From: DATKNA01 sp963786765 | Lineage (GTDB): Bacteria > Actinomycetota > Actinomycetes > Actinomycetales > Kineosporiaceae | Assembly: GCA_963786765.1 (NCBI GenBank) | Contig: CAWBAJ010000012.1 | Coordinates: 186,001-250,000 of the forward strand | Direction: 5' to 3' | DNA: 64,000 bases | In this document: positions 54,662 through 63,689 of the stretch, piece by piece | Position numbering within the stretch: position 1 is the first letter of the stretch | Layout of the letters: each line of letters opens with the position of its first letter | The notes under the pieces: model-generated | Database searches by the model: none | What the model saw: the letters and a program-made list of their open reading frames with translations, nothing else | What the model was told of the DNA's origin: nothing | Made by a program: the position numbers and the translations under genes

Positions 54662-54679
54662 GCGACGGCATCGACTCGG

Positions 54680-55715
54680 TCAGAAGTCGACGCCGGGGCC
54701 CGTCGGGCGCGTCGAGCTTCGGGCCGACGCCGAGCTTCTCCTTGATGCGCTTCTCGATCTCGTTGGCGAGGTCGGGGTTGTCGCGCAGGAAGGACCGGGC
54801 GTTCTCCTTGCCCTGGCCGAGCTGGTCGCCCTCGTACGTGTACCAGGCACCGGACTTGCGGACGATCCCCTGCTCGACGCCCATGTCGATCAGGCCGCCC
54901 TCGCGGGAGATGCCGATGCCGTAGAGGATGTCGAACTCGGCCTGCTTGAACGGCGGGCTCACCTTGTTCTTGACGACCTTGACCCGGGTGCGCGACCCGA
55001 CGGGCTCGGACCCGTCCTTGAGGGTCTCGATGCGGCGCACGTCGAGACGGATCGAGGCGTAGAACTTCAGCGCGCGACCACCCGTGGTGGTCTCGGGCGA
55101 GCCGAACATGACTCCGATCTTCTCCCGCAGCTGGTTGATGAAGATCGCTGTGGTGCCGGTGTTGTTGAGCGCACCGGTGATCTTGCGGAGGGCCTGGGAC
55201 ATGAGGCGCGCCTGAAGACCCACGTGGCTGTCGCCCATCTCGCCCTCGATCTCGGCGCGGGGTACGAGCGCCGCGACGGAGTCGATGACGATGACGTCGA
55301 GCGCACCCGAGCGGATCAGCATGTCCGCGATCTCGAGGGCCTGCTCGCCTGTGTCGGGCTGGGACACGAGCAGCGCGTCGGTATCGACACCGAGCTTCTT
55401 GGCGTACTCGGGGTCGAGTGCGTGCTCCGCGTCGATGAAGCCGGCGATGCCGCCGGCCCGCTGGGCGTTGGCGACGGCATGCAGCGCGACCGTCGTCTTG
55501 CCGGAGGACTCGGGGCCGAAGACCTCGACGACCCGGCCGCGGGGAAGGCCCCCGATGCCGAGCGCCACGTCGAGAGCGATCGAGCCGGTGGGGATGACCT
55601 CGATGGGCGGACGGACATCCTCCCCCAGGCGCATCACCGACCCCTTGCCGAACTGGCGGTCGATCTGCGCGAGAGCGGTCTCGAGCGCCTTCTCGCGGTC
55701 TGCGGGTGCGGGCAT
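54680..55715 (-). CDS. recA: Recombinase RecA (one frame break at the C-terminus)
   Basis: 345 residues, the family length. MPAPADREKALETALAQIDR; Walker A EVFGPESSGKTTVALHAVAN; GFIDAEHALDPEYAKKLGVD; DVIVIDSVAALVPRAEIEGE, MGDSHVGLQARLMSQALRKI; INQLREKIGVMFGSPETTTG. As written the frame runs past the end, but one surplus base in the GGGCCCC run near 54697-54703 restores the ending GVDF and stop 54680-54682. ATG preceded by AGAGGTGA. An SOS box lies 195 bases upstream. Forms DNA filaments for strand exchange and LexA cleavage; recX follows. Confidence 0.97.
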
Positions 55716-55864
55716 CTGGTCACCTCTGGAACGGGCGCTCACGGTGCGCCGTGCGGACGTTGTGGTCGGGGAGTTCGTCGCCGAAGGGCCGGCTGCTCGG
55801 GTCCTGGTCATCGCCGATGACGCTAGAGTCCCGCACCGACAGACGCGAGGATCGCGGCCGACCC

Positions 55865-55900
55865 TGTGGACGACGGGACGTTTCCCGACGCTGTGGACGA
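55865..55900. promoter_or_regulatory. Pair of DnaA-box-like sites upstream of recA
   Basis: TGTGGACGA at 55865-55873 and again at 55892-55900, the same 9-mer pair found upstream of nrdR. Reverse complement TCGTCCACA is close to the actinobacterial DnaA box. Confidence 0.35.
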
Positions 55901-55908
55901 CAGTAGTC

Positions 55909-55923
55909 CGAACAAATGTTCGA
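55909..55923. promoter_or_regulatory. SOS (LexA) box upstream of recA
   Basis: CGAAC-AAAT-GTTCGA core with perfect GAAC-N4-GTTC, between recA and the ABC-2 permease gene; distance to the recA ATG is 195 bases, comparable with the long recA leader of mycobacteria. Confidence 0.85.
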
Positions 55924-55942
55924 CATGCCGCGACACGCCGGT

Positions 55943-56755
55943 TCAGGTGAGCAGCGTGCGCTCCAGCCGACGAGCCGCCAGGAGCGTGCCGACGACCCCC
56001 AGCGCCACGAGGTAGGCGACGTGCCCCAGCGTCGTCCACCCCGGTATCCCCAGGGCGAGCTCCCGGGTCAGGGCGACAGCCTGGTAGAGAGGCGTCAGCT
56101 GGACGATCCAGCGGATGGACTCCGGGTAGGTGGTCAACGGGTAGAACGTGGCGGAGAACAGGAACATCGGCAGCACGGCGAGCTGGACGAGGTCGAGATC
56201 CTTCCAGCTGCGCATGTACGTCGTCGCCGCCATTCCCGCTCCGGCGAACGCCAACCCGACCAACACCGCTGCGGGCAGCGTCAGCACGGCCCACCAGGTC
56301 GTCACGGCATGGGCCGCCGTCATGACGAGCAGGAACATCGCGGCGTAGACCGAGCCGCGCAGCAGGGCCCAGGTGACCTCGCCGACGGCGACGTCCCGGG
56401 GGCCGAGCGGCGTCGCGAGCACGGAGTCGTACAGCCGCGCGTACTGCAGCTTGAAGAAGACGTTGCCGGTCGTGTCGAACACGGCTCCGTTCATGGCGGA
56501 TGCCGCGAGCAACGCCGGCGCCACGAAGACGGCGTAGTCGACGACGTGGCCGTCGCCCGCGTCGACCGGGCCCACCACGCTGCCGAGCCCGACGCCCAGG
56601 GAGAAGAGGTAGAAGACGGGCTCGAAGAACCCGCTGACCAGGACCGGCCAGGCATAGCGGAAGGCCCGGGTGTTGCGCTCGACCAGCATCCTCGCCATGC
56701 CTGCGCCCGCGGGCACGGGCACCGCCCGCGCCAGTCGTCCGGTCAGGTTGCTCAC
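55943..56755 (-). CDS. ABC-2 type permease (second)
   Basis: 270 residues with six membrane spans: YAWPVLVSGFFEPVFYLFSL, FVAPALLAASAMNGAVFDTT, YAAMFLLVMTAAHAVTTWWA, LPAAVLVGLAFAGAGMAATT, VLPMFLFSATFYPLTTYPES and VALGVVGTLLAA. NodJ/DrrB-like. The GTG overlaps the stop of the upstream permease gene (GTGA). With the ATPase and first permease it forms a three-gene exporter operon; substrate unknown, possibly a glycolipid or drug. Confidence 0.9.
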   Translation of the reverse strand: MSNLTGRLARAVPVPAGAGMARMLVERNTRAFRYAWPVLVSGFFEPVFYLFSLGVGLGSVVGPVDAGDGHVVDYAVFVAPALLAASAMNGAVFDTTGNVFFKLQYARLYDSVLATPLGPRDVAVGEVTWALLRGSVYAAMFLLVMTAAHAVTTWWAVLTLPAAVLVGLAFAGAGMAATTYMRSWKDLDLVQLAVLPMFLFSATFYPLTTYPESIRWIVQLTPLYQAVALTRELALGIPGWTTLGHVAYLVALGVVGTLLAARRLERTLLT

Positions 56756-57603
56756 GTGACCAGCCGCTGCGTGAAGACGCGGACTGCGAGCCAGACCCCC
56801 GCGGCCACCCACAGCAGGAGATAGGCGCAGTGACCGGCGATCGCAAGCCAGTTCGGGTCCCCGAGCGTGAGCTGCCGGGCGGCGGTCGTCCCGTGCCACA
56901 GCGGAGTGATCCACGCGAGTGGCTGGATCCAGCCGGGCAGCTGGTCCACCGGGAAGAACGTGCCGGCGAAGAGGAACGCGGGCAGCACGCCGAAACGGAA
57001 CAGCAGGGCGAAGTAGTAGTCGTTCTCCTGAGCCGCCGAGAAGGCCATCGTCGCGGGCGCGTGAGCCGCGCCGCAGAGCACGGCGACCAGCACGGCGACG
57101 ATGGTCAGTGGTGAGGGCATCGCGCCCAGCAGGACGGCGACCAGAGTGAACGCCGCTGAGGCGATCGCAACTCGCAGCACGACGAACGCGGCCGTCCCCA
57201 GCACGAGGTCCACGGGTCCGAGCGGCGCCGCGAGCATGGCGTGGTACTGCCGCTGCCACTTCACCGCCCCCATGACCGGATAGCTCGATTCGCCGACGGC
57301 CGTCTGCATGGCTGTGGCGGCGAGCACGCCTGGAGCGATGAACTGCACGTACGGCACGCCGCCCAGCGCCGCGGTGCCGGACCGGTTCACCAGCGCGCCG
57401 AGCCCGAAGCCCATCGCTCCCAGGTAGAGCAGGGGCCCGAGGAAGTTCGAGATGGCGCTGCCCTGCCAATTGCGGCGGTAGAGCGACAGCCAGTGCAGCG
57501 TCGCCCGCCACCACAACGTCCCCGGACGCGGGGTGCGCGGCAGGACGGCGGCGGCTGCGGTCGGGACGGGCGTCGCGAGGCCGTCCATCCGTTCGCCAGT
57601 CAT
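56752..57603 (-). CDS. ABC-2 type permease (first)
   Basis: 283 residues, six membrane spans (FLGPLLYLGAMGFGLGALVN, FIAPGVLAATAMQTAVGESS, VLRVAIASAAFTLVAVLLGA, IVAVLVAVLCGAAHAPATMA, LFRFGVLPAFLFAGTFFPVD, LLLWVAAGVWLAV). NodJ-like pattern including SSYPVMGAVKWQRQYHAM. The ATG shares one base with the ATPase stop (TGATG). It diverges from the second permease, consistent with a heterodimeric channel. Confidence 0.9.
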   Translation of the reverse strand: MTGERMDGLATPVPTAAAAVLPRTPRPGTLWWRATLHWLSLYRRNWQGSAISNFLGPLLYLGAMGFGLGALVNRSGTAALGGVPYVQFIAPGVLAATAMQTAVGESSYPVMGAVKWQRQYHAMLAAPLGPVDLVLGTAAFVVLRVAIASAAFTLVAVLLGAMPSPLTIVAVLVAVLCGAAHAPATMAFSAAQENDYYFALLFRFGVLPAFLFAGTFFPVDQLPGWIQPLAWITPLWHGTTAARQLTLGDPNWLAIAGHCAYLLLWVAAGVWLAVRVFTQRLVT

Positions 57604-58574
57604 CAGTCCACCAGCGTGCGGCCGGTCAGCCGCAGGAAGACGTCCTCGAGGGTGGAGCGCCGCACCAGCACCGACAGCGGAAGCAGACCGCGCTGGGCCA
57701 CGGCCTCCGCCGCCGCGTCCCCGTCGTCGGTGTAGACCAGCAGGCGGTCCGGCAGGACCTCGACCCGTTCACCGAGCCCCTCCACGGCGGCGGCCAGCGG
57801 GCTGTGGTCGTCGTCCGGGAACCGCAGCTCCAGCACCTCGCGGGTCGACCACTCAGCGATCAGCGCGCGCGGGCTGCCTTCGGCGACGATGCGGCCGCCG
57901 TCCATGACGACGAGGCGGTCGCACAGCTGCTCCGCCTCGTCCATGTAGTGAGTCGTCAGCACCAGGGTCACGCCCTGGCGCTTCAGCCGGAACAGCCGGT
58001 CCCAGAGCACGTGGCGGGCCTGCGGGTCGAGGCCTGTCGTCGGCTCGTCCAGCAGCAGGATCTCGGGATCGTTGACCAGCGAGCGGGCGATCGTCAGCCG
58101 ACGCTTCATCCCGCCGGACAGAGGTTCCACCTTGCTGTCGGCGCGTTCGGTCAGCTGGGCGAAGTCGAGCAGCTCGTCGGCCTTCGCGGCTGCCGCCACC
58201 TTGGGGATGCCGAAGTACCGCGCGTAGACGATGAGGTTCTCGCGGACCGTGAGCTCCTCGTCCAGGGTGTCGCGCTGCGGAACCACCCCGAGGCGCGAGC
58301 GGATTCGTGACCCGTCCGTGCGTGGATCCAGGCCCAGCACCCGCAGGTCACCGCCGGACGGCGGGGAGACACAGCCGATCATCCGCATCGTGGAGGACTT
58401 GCCGGCGCCGTTCGGGCCGAGGAACCCGAAGGCCTCGCCGCGCTGGACGTCGACATCGATGCCGGCCACCGCGGTGAAGCCGCCGAAGCTCTTGGTCAGG
58501 CCACGGGCACGCACCAGTACGTCGCCGGGAGCCTCCGGCGTGCCGTCCCGCTCCATGCGCACCGCCGTCGCCAT
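57603..58574 (-). CDS. ABC transporter ATPase, DrrA/NodI type
   Basis: 323 residues: Walker A GFLGPNGAGKSSTMRM, Q-loop GVVPQRDTLDEELTVRENL, signature LSGGMKRRLTIARSL, Walker B ILLLDEPTTGLDPQARH, H-loop TTHYMDEAEQ, then a DrrA-style C-terminal domain ending STLEDVFLRLTGRTLVD. Powers the two ABC-2 permeases encoded directly downstream. Complete motifs, one ATPase for two different permeases. Confidence 0.93.
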   Translation of the reverse strand: MATAVRMERDGTPEAPGDVLVRARGLTKSFGGFTAVAGIDVDVQRGEAFGFLGPNGAGKSSTMRMIGCVSPPSGGDLRVLGLDPRTDGSRIRSRLGVVPQRDTLDEELTVRENLIVYARYFGIPKVAAAAKADELLDFAQLTERADSKVEPLSGGMKRRLTIARSLVNDPEILLLDEPTTGLDPQARHVLWDRLFRLKRQGVTLVLTTHYMDEAEQLCDRLVVMDGGRIVAEGSPRALIAEWSTREVLELRFPDDDHSPLAAAVEGLGERVEVLPDRLLVYTDDGDAAAEAVAQRGLLPLSVLVRRSTLEDVFLRLTGRTLVD

Positions 58575-58615
58575 GCTCCGACCCTAACCAGGCTGCGAAG
58601 GCGCGCCCCAGGGAA

Positions 58616-58846
58616 TTAGCGCCGGCGGCGGGGGCCCGCGGTGTCCCGGCCCCACCACCGCTCCGGGGGCACCTCGAGGTCGGCCGCCAGGGCGAGCCAC
58701 ACCTCGCGCGGCTCCTCCCCCGCGTCCAGCGCTTGCTCCGGGGTTCGGTGACCGAGCGCGCCGACGACGTGGTCCCGGACGAGGGTCCGGCCCTGGGCGC
58801 GGCCGAACTCGTCGTCGACCAGCGTCCAGAACTCGCTCATGCGCAC
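58616..58846 (-). CDS. DUF3046 family protein
   Basis: 76 residues: VRMSEFWTLVDDEFGRAQGR, TLVRDHVVGALGHRTPEQAL, REVWLALAADLEVPPERWWG. Matches DUF3046, an actinobacterial family usually encoded next to recA/recX, function unknown. The GTG start is chosen because VRMSEFW aligns with the family's MRLTEFW; ATG 58840 is an alternative. Here it is separated from recA by the ABC-2 operon. Confidence 0.85.
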   Translation of the reverse strand: MRMSEFWTLVDDEFGRAQGRTLVRDHVVGALGHRTPEQALDAGEEPREVWLALAADLEVPPERWWGRDTAGPRRRR

Positions 58847-58916
58847 CTGGCGAGCATGCCACGAGCGCTTCGCGCGGGATGCATGCGGCGTGGCTTCGAC
58901 GGCGGCGTAGGGGTGC

Positions 58917-61900
58917 CTACTGCACATTGCACGGCTTTCCCTTGTTGTTGAGACCGGTGGAGACGTTCAGCCGGATCTCGGTGCCCTCGGGGAGGATCGC
59001 GCCGGCCGGATGGCTCTGCCCGACAACGGTGCCTGCCGGGCCGAGGCAGTGGTTGTCCTTGGATGCCGGACCGACGGTGAGCCCGGCGGCGCGCATCTCT
59101 GCGACGGCCTGGGCTTGAGTCATGCCGAGGACGTCAGGGACCTGGGCGTCCGTCGTCCAGGAGAAGGCGGTGCCGCCGGCAGCCAGGTTGGTGTCGGTCG
59201 CCGTCACCGTGACGACTTGGGCCGAGGGGCCTCCCGTCACCGGCACACCTGCGATGAGGCCGCTGGTGCTGCAGGTCAGCCCGTGCGGCAGGCTGTCCGC
59301 CGTCCACGCCACGGGTCCCGCTCCTCCACTGGCGAGAAGTTGGAGGGACACCGGGACGCCGAGCAGGCTCTGTTGGTCGCCGGGCCAGCTCACCTCTGGG
59401 GCATCGACGAGCGGCAGTGTGGGCCGCACTGTCATGGCAAGTGGTGCCCAGGAACCCCACTGGGCCGGGTCGGCGAGCAGGGTCGAGCGCACGAAGACCT
59501 GCCCGTCCGCGCTCGCGCCGTAAAGCCTCAGCAAGCCGGCTGGAGCGGCCATCGCGAGCCTGCGGATGGTGAAGCGCGCCCAGTCCTGGTCCAGATCCCG
59601 CCACGGCGACCATGTCGACGCGCCGGGGCTGGTCTGGCGGGTGCTCTGCACCCGGCCGTCGTCGTCGGTGAGGACGACCTCGACAAGGCCCCCCAGTGAG
59701 AGGCCGGCGGTGACCGCGGTAGCCGGGGCCCCGAGCGACTGCCAGGTGGAGCCGGTCCAGTTCCCGGGGCTGGCCTGGGCGATGGTCAGCACCGTGCCGG
59801 CGGCTGCCGAGATCGCGACAAGCACGACGCGCCCGGCTGCGTCGGTGCTGACGGCGATGTCGGTCATTGCGTCTCCGAGGTCGCCGAACGACTGCCACGG
59901 CTCGAGCTCATCGGGGTTGTCCGCGGCCTGACGTGTGTGCCACAGCGTGCCGCGCGGGGTGTCCGGGCCGGCGGGCGTGATGCCTTGCACCGCGAACAGC
60001 TCCAGGCGGCCGAGCCCGTTCCGTACCGCGGCGACCGCGGTGAACTGCCCGTCCACGGCCAGCCAGGGCGACCAGATTCCGGTCGGCGTCCGCCGCCGCC
60101 ACCAGGGCCTTCCTTCGGCGCTGACGCCGAACAGGTGCACGGTGCCGTCAGAGTCCGTCACCAGGCAGATCGCGCGCAGCGCCCCGTCCAGCAGGACAGG
60201 GCTGCCGCCGTCGGCGCCGGCGATCCGGATCTGGTCGAGCCCGTCCACGGCCGCGGTGACCGCCGTCCCTCCGACCACGGCCACAGCCGCCAGGGGAGTG
60301 CCGAAGAGGGGAGGGTCCGGCAGCGTGAACGGCGCGGGCAGCACCAGGCGCACGTTGCGCTGGTCGGGCGTGCCCGGGTCGTCCAGCACGTTCCGGTCGC
60401 GTTCCTGCAGGTCGTTAGCGGCGATCTCGCGGGCCAGCGATGCCAGCACGGCGGGCTGGGCGATGTCGGCGTCGCGGAAGTCCAGGGGCGCGTCGATGTC
60501 GACCATCGTGGTGACGATCGACAGGGTGTCTCCACCGCTGACCAGCTCGAAAAGACGGCTCTGCGACGGGAAGTCGATCACGGACGAGGTGCCTACCTCG
60601 TAGAACCCGCCGTGCGGTCCGGTGAGCCAGGGCCTGAAGTGCCTCTCGATCACGTTCCTATGGCTGTGGCCGTTGACCAGGAGGACGACGTTGGGGTACC
60701 GCAGCAGTAGTCGCTCGAACGGTTCGGCGTTCTGCCGCAGAGACCGGATCGCGTGGTGGGAGTGGATGACGAACAGGACGTCGCGCACGCCCTCCTGCTC
60801 GACGATGACGGGCACGTCGTCGTCGCTGAGGTAGCGCCCGCTGCCGGCCTTCAGCTGGTCCTCCAGCCACAGGAACTGGTTCAGGTCGAGGTTGCCGGTG
60901 TCGTACCCGTCGCCGTCGGTGGTGTCCAGCACCAGGTGCCGAACGCGGTCGCCTGGCTTCCCCGGAACGACGTAGAAGGCGTCTTCACCCAAGGTGAAGC
61001 CATGCCCGACGGGCGTCCCATGTGTGTCGAAGTGGGCCGCGATGAACTCCGCCCGACTCACCAGGCGCCGGCGCGGGTCGGCAGGCACGAGGAGACCGGC
61101 GAAGCCGGCATTCGCCACGGCGTCGACGAGGTCGACCCAGTCGAGGTCCCAGCCGTCGGGCATGACGTCCGGCAACGGCTGCCCGAGCTGCGTGCGTTTG
61201 AAGTCGCTGACGGCGATCTCGCGCGCATCGAGACGGAGGACGTCTCCTGCGGAGTACCCGTGGACGACGCCGCCGGCTGTCATGTTTCCCTGGACGAGAG
61301 CGTCATGGTTGCCGTAACAGGCGAACCAGGGCATGCCCAGACCCGTGGCGGTGAACGGTTCACGGGTGATGAACGGAAGCTGGTCAACGGCCGGGTACCC
61401 GGCACGGAAGTAATTGTCGAGCCCGGGACCGTTGGGGTTGGACTGCTCGAACTTGAAGCTCGCGGGGTGCCAGTACTCGACCGGAAGCCCCAACGCGTCA
61501 CTGGTGACGCTGTGGTCCTGGGTCGGTGAGCCGGAGTCGGCCGTGACGGTCTGGCCGTCGAGGATGTCGATGTACCACCGCACCTCGTTGGACTGACAGT
61601 TGTCGGCTCCGTCGCCGCTGACCATCGTGAAAGCGAACGGAAGCCCTGAGCGGGGCCCGCGGCCGACATTGCGCACAGCCCGGCAGATCGCGTCCGTGAG
61701 GAAGGGCGAAAGACACTCGTGGGGCCGGTAGGCGGAGTCGAACGGGTAGGACCTCCGGTGCGGTTCGCCGGGGTCGGCGTACCGGTCGAAGAACTCCACT
61801 CGCAAGGGCGACTGGTCGTCCGTGATGTGCAGATCCGTGATCTGTGCGAAAGAGGTCAGGGCGAACGTCACTGGTGGGGCTGTCTGGGAGAGGTCACGCA

Positions 61901-62045
61901 CGTCCAGGTGCCGGATGACGTGCGGCTCCGGCGGTCCCGCCACGATCTTGGCGTAGTCGCCGTTGGCCGGGTCCCGCGGCCCGACCAGCACCGTGCCGCC
62001 CATCGTCGTCAGGGCCGCTGCCCCGCTGGCGCTCGCTGCGTCCAT
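58917..62045 (-). CDS. Large metallophosphoesterase with propeller, Ig-like and PASTA domains
   Basis: 1042 residues. Part 1 (about 1-560) is a TIGR03767-type metallophosphoesterase: FAQITDLHITDDQSPLRVEF, FTMVSGDGADNCQSNEVRWY, WFACYGNHDALVQGN, FVIHSHHAIRSL and LLVNGHSHRNVIERHF. Part 2 (about 580-870) has repeated W-S-P-W/W-x-S-x-G units (GIWSPWLAVDGQFTAVAAVR, STWSPWRDLDQDWARF, QWGSWAPLAM) of a WxW-type beta-propeller. Part 3 is a putative Ig module (LPHGLTCSTSGLIAGVPVTG). Part 4 is a PASTA domain (VPDVLGMTQAQAVAEMRAAG). No signal peptide is visible. PASTA and propeller imply binding to cell wall or glycans. ATG with GGGGG upstream. Confidence 0.85.
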   Translation of the reverse strand: MDAASASGAAALTTMGGTVLVGPRDPANGDYAKIVAGPPEPHVIRHLDVRDLSQTAPPVTFALTSFAQITDLHITDDQSPLRVEFFDRYADPGEPHRRSYPFDSAYRPHECLSPFLTDAICRAVRNVGRGPRSGLPFAFTMVSGDGADNCQSNEVRWYIDILDGQTVTADSGSPTQDHSVTSDALGLPVEYWHPASFKFEQSNPNGPGLDNYFRAGYPAVDQLPFITREPFTATGLGMPWFACYGNHDALVQGNMTAGGVVHGYSAGDVLRLDAREIAVSDFKRTQLGQPLPDVMPDGWDLDWVDLVDAVANAGFAGLLVPADPRRRLVSRAEFIAAHFDTHGTPVGHGFTLGEDAFYVVPGKPGDRVRHLVLDTTDGDGYDTGNLDLNQFLWLEDQLKAGSGRYLSDDDVPVIVEQEGVRDVLFVIHSHHAIRSLRQNAEPFERLLLRYPNVVLLVNGHSHRNVIERHFRPWLTGPHGGFYEVGTSSVIDFPSQSRLFELVSGGDTLSIVTTMVDIDAPLDFRDADIAQPAVLASLAREIAANDLQERDRNVLDDPGTPDQRNVRLVLPAPFTLPDPPLFGTPLAAVAVVGGTAVTAAVDGLDQIRIAGADGGSPVLLDGALRAICLVTDSDGTVHLFGVSAEGRPWWRRRTPTGIWSPWLAVDGQFTAVAAVRNGLGRLELFAVQGITPAGPDTPRGTLWHTRQAADNPDELEPWQSFGDLGDAMTDIAVSTDAAGRVVLVAISAAAGTVLTIAQASPGNWTGSTWQSLGAPATAVTAGLSLGGLVEVVLTDDDGRVQSTRQTSPGASTWSPWRDLDQDWARFTIRRLAMAAPAGLLRLYGASADGQVFVRSTLLADPAQWGSWAPLAMTVRPTLPLVDAPEVSWPGDQQSLLGVPVSLQLLASGGAGPVAWTADSLPHGLTCSTSGLIAGVPVTGGPSAQVVTVTATDTNLAAGGTAFSWTTDAQVPDVLGMTQAQAVAEMRAAGLTVGPASKDNHCLGPAGTVVGQSHPAGAILPEGTEIRLNVSTGLNNKGKPCNVQ

Positions 62046-62211
62046 GACGCCCCCTGTCCGCGCGATGCGACTCTGCCGGTCGCACCGCGCGGTCGGCAGC
62101 ACAACCATGATCGCGCCGCGCGCAGTCGGCGTACAGCCCCGCACGACGGCAACCGCGCAGAACTCAGCGCGCCGGCACGCCCGCCAAGGTGGTGGGATCG
62201 ACTGGTGAGCA

Positions 62212-62796
62212 GTGCAAGCGGTCGAGCTACTGGCGGAGGTTCCCGGCGGCACAGGCGCACTGGCGTCCCGGCTCGGCCCCGGCCCGTCGTGGACGCGGTA
62301 CGCAGGGGGACCGTGGCCGGAGCCGCACGACCCGGTGTTCGACTTCTCGACCACACACGCCGGTTGGGAGTGGCTCGACGACTACGCGGGCGAGGCCACC
62401 GCAGATCTGGTCCGCCTGCGCGGCACGAGCGAGAAAGTCATCGGACATGCGGACTGGTACGCGGGCAATCTCCGCTTCGCCGACGATCGCGTAGTCGCCG
62501 CATTCGACTGGCAGCTGTTCACCGAACACGAACCCGTGATCGTGGGCCTGTCCGCCGGTGGGTACCTCGCGAACGCGGCGCCCAGCCCGGCGGACGTCGC
62601 CGCCTACCTCACCGACTACCACCGCGCTCGCCCGCTGGGCGACCACGGCTGGCCGGCGGCCGCCGCCGCAGCGCGCTGGATGCTGGCCTTCAATGCTCGC
62701 TGCGACCTGGCGCTCCTGGAGGGCCCACCCGCACGGAATTCGCCGCTTGACAGGCTCTCGACCGCCCGGGATGACTACCGTCTTCTGAACCGTTGA
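62212..62796 (+). pseudogene. Truncated aminoglycoside phosphotransferase-like gene (C-lobe only)
   Basis: 194 residues covering only the catalytic C-lobe: VIGHADWYAGNLRFADDRVV (H-x-D-x5-N catalytic loop) and AFDWQLFTEHEP (metal-binding D). The N-lobe with nucleotide loop and Lys is missing; the sequence begins at a GTG 166 bases from the divergent phosphoesterase gene. Either a 5' truncated pseudogene or a reduced protein without kinase activity. Confidence 0.65.
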
Positions 62797-62860
62797 CGAG
62801 GCCACCGCCGATCCTCGGAAGCGAGGACACGAAGCATCTTCCAGGAAACGAGCGACGACG

Positions 62861-63673
62861 ATGCGCAGCAAGGAGAAGGAGTTCGGCCGCATCGGGCTGG
62901 GAACAGCACCGCTGGCCTTCTCCGGCCGTCCCGCGGATGACGGCGTCAAGGTGACCCTGGCCGCGTTGGAGTCGGGCGTGCGACTGATCGACACGGCACT
63001 CGCGTACACCCGCCCCGGCATCGAATCCTTCGCCGAAGCCGTCGTAGCCGGAGCGCTGCGCGAGTGGCGCGGCGAGCAGCCCATCGTCGCAACGAAGGGC
63101 GGCCATTGGCGCGACGGCGTCGATTTCCCCGTGGACGGCCGGCCCTCGACGCTCCGGCGCCACTGCGAGATCAGCCTGCGGACCCTCGGCGTCCAGCGCA
63201 TCGACCTCTATCAGCTGCACCATGTCGACCCGGACGTGCCGCTGGCCGAGAGCGTCGGCGCGCTCGCGTGTTTGCGAGACGAAGGCAAGGTCGCCGCGAT
63301 CGGGCTGTCGAACGTGACGATCGCCCAGCTTCAGGACGCCCGAACGGTCGCGTCGATCGCGAGCGTGCAGAACCAGCTGTCGTTCGCGGTCAGGGACGAC
63401 CTCTCCATGGTCGAGTACTGCACCCGGCAAGGCATCCGGTATCTCGCCTACATGCCGCTCGGCGGTCCCGGCGCGATCGCCGGCCGTGCGTTCGCCCCAC
63501 TGCGGTCCCTCGCCGCCCGCACCAGCACGAGCGCCCACCGCCTGGCCGCCGCGTGGGTGCTCGCGCAGTCGGACGCCGTGGTCGCCCTCGTCGGCGCCAC
63601 CCGTCCCGCATCGATCCGCGACTCGGCGGCAGCTGTACCGCTCTCAGAGGAGCTGCTCGCCGAACTCGGCTGA
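62861..63673 (+). CDS. Aldo/keto reductase
   Basis: 270 residues, TIM-barrel NADPH-dependent oxidoreductase. Tetrad elements: LIDTALAYTRPGIESFAEAV (Asp and Tyr), VATKGGHW (Lys), and LYQLHHVDPDVPLAESVGAL (His). Later IGLSNVTIAQLQDA, YCTRQGIRYLAYMPLGGPGA and LVGATRPASIRDSAAAVPLS bind the cofactor. Substrate unknown. 64 bases after the truncated kinase gene. Confidence 0.9.
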   Translation: MRSKEKEFGRIGLGTAPLAFSGRPADDGVKVTLAALESGVRLIDTALAYTRPGIESFAEAVVAGALREWRGEQPIVATKGGHWRDGVDFPVDGRPSTLRRHCEISLRTLGVQRIDLYQLHHVDPDVPLAESVGALACLRDEGKVAAIGLSNVTIAQLQDARTVASIASVQNQLSFAVRDDLSMVEYCTRQGIRYLAYMPLGGPGAIAGRAFAPLRSLAARTSTSAHRLAAAWVLAQSDAVVALVGATRPASIRDSAAAVPLSEELLAELG

Positions 63674-63689
63674 CGTCGTGTGCAACTGC

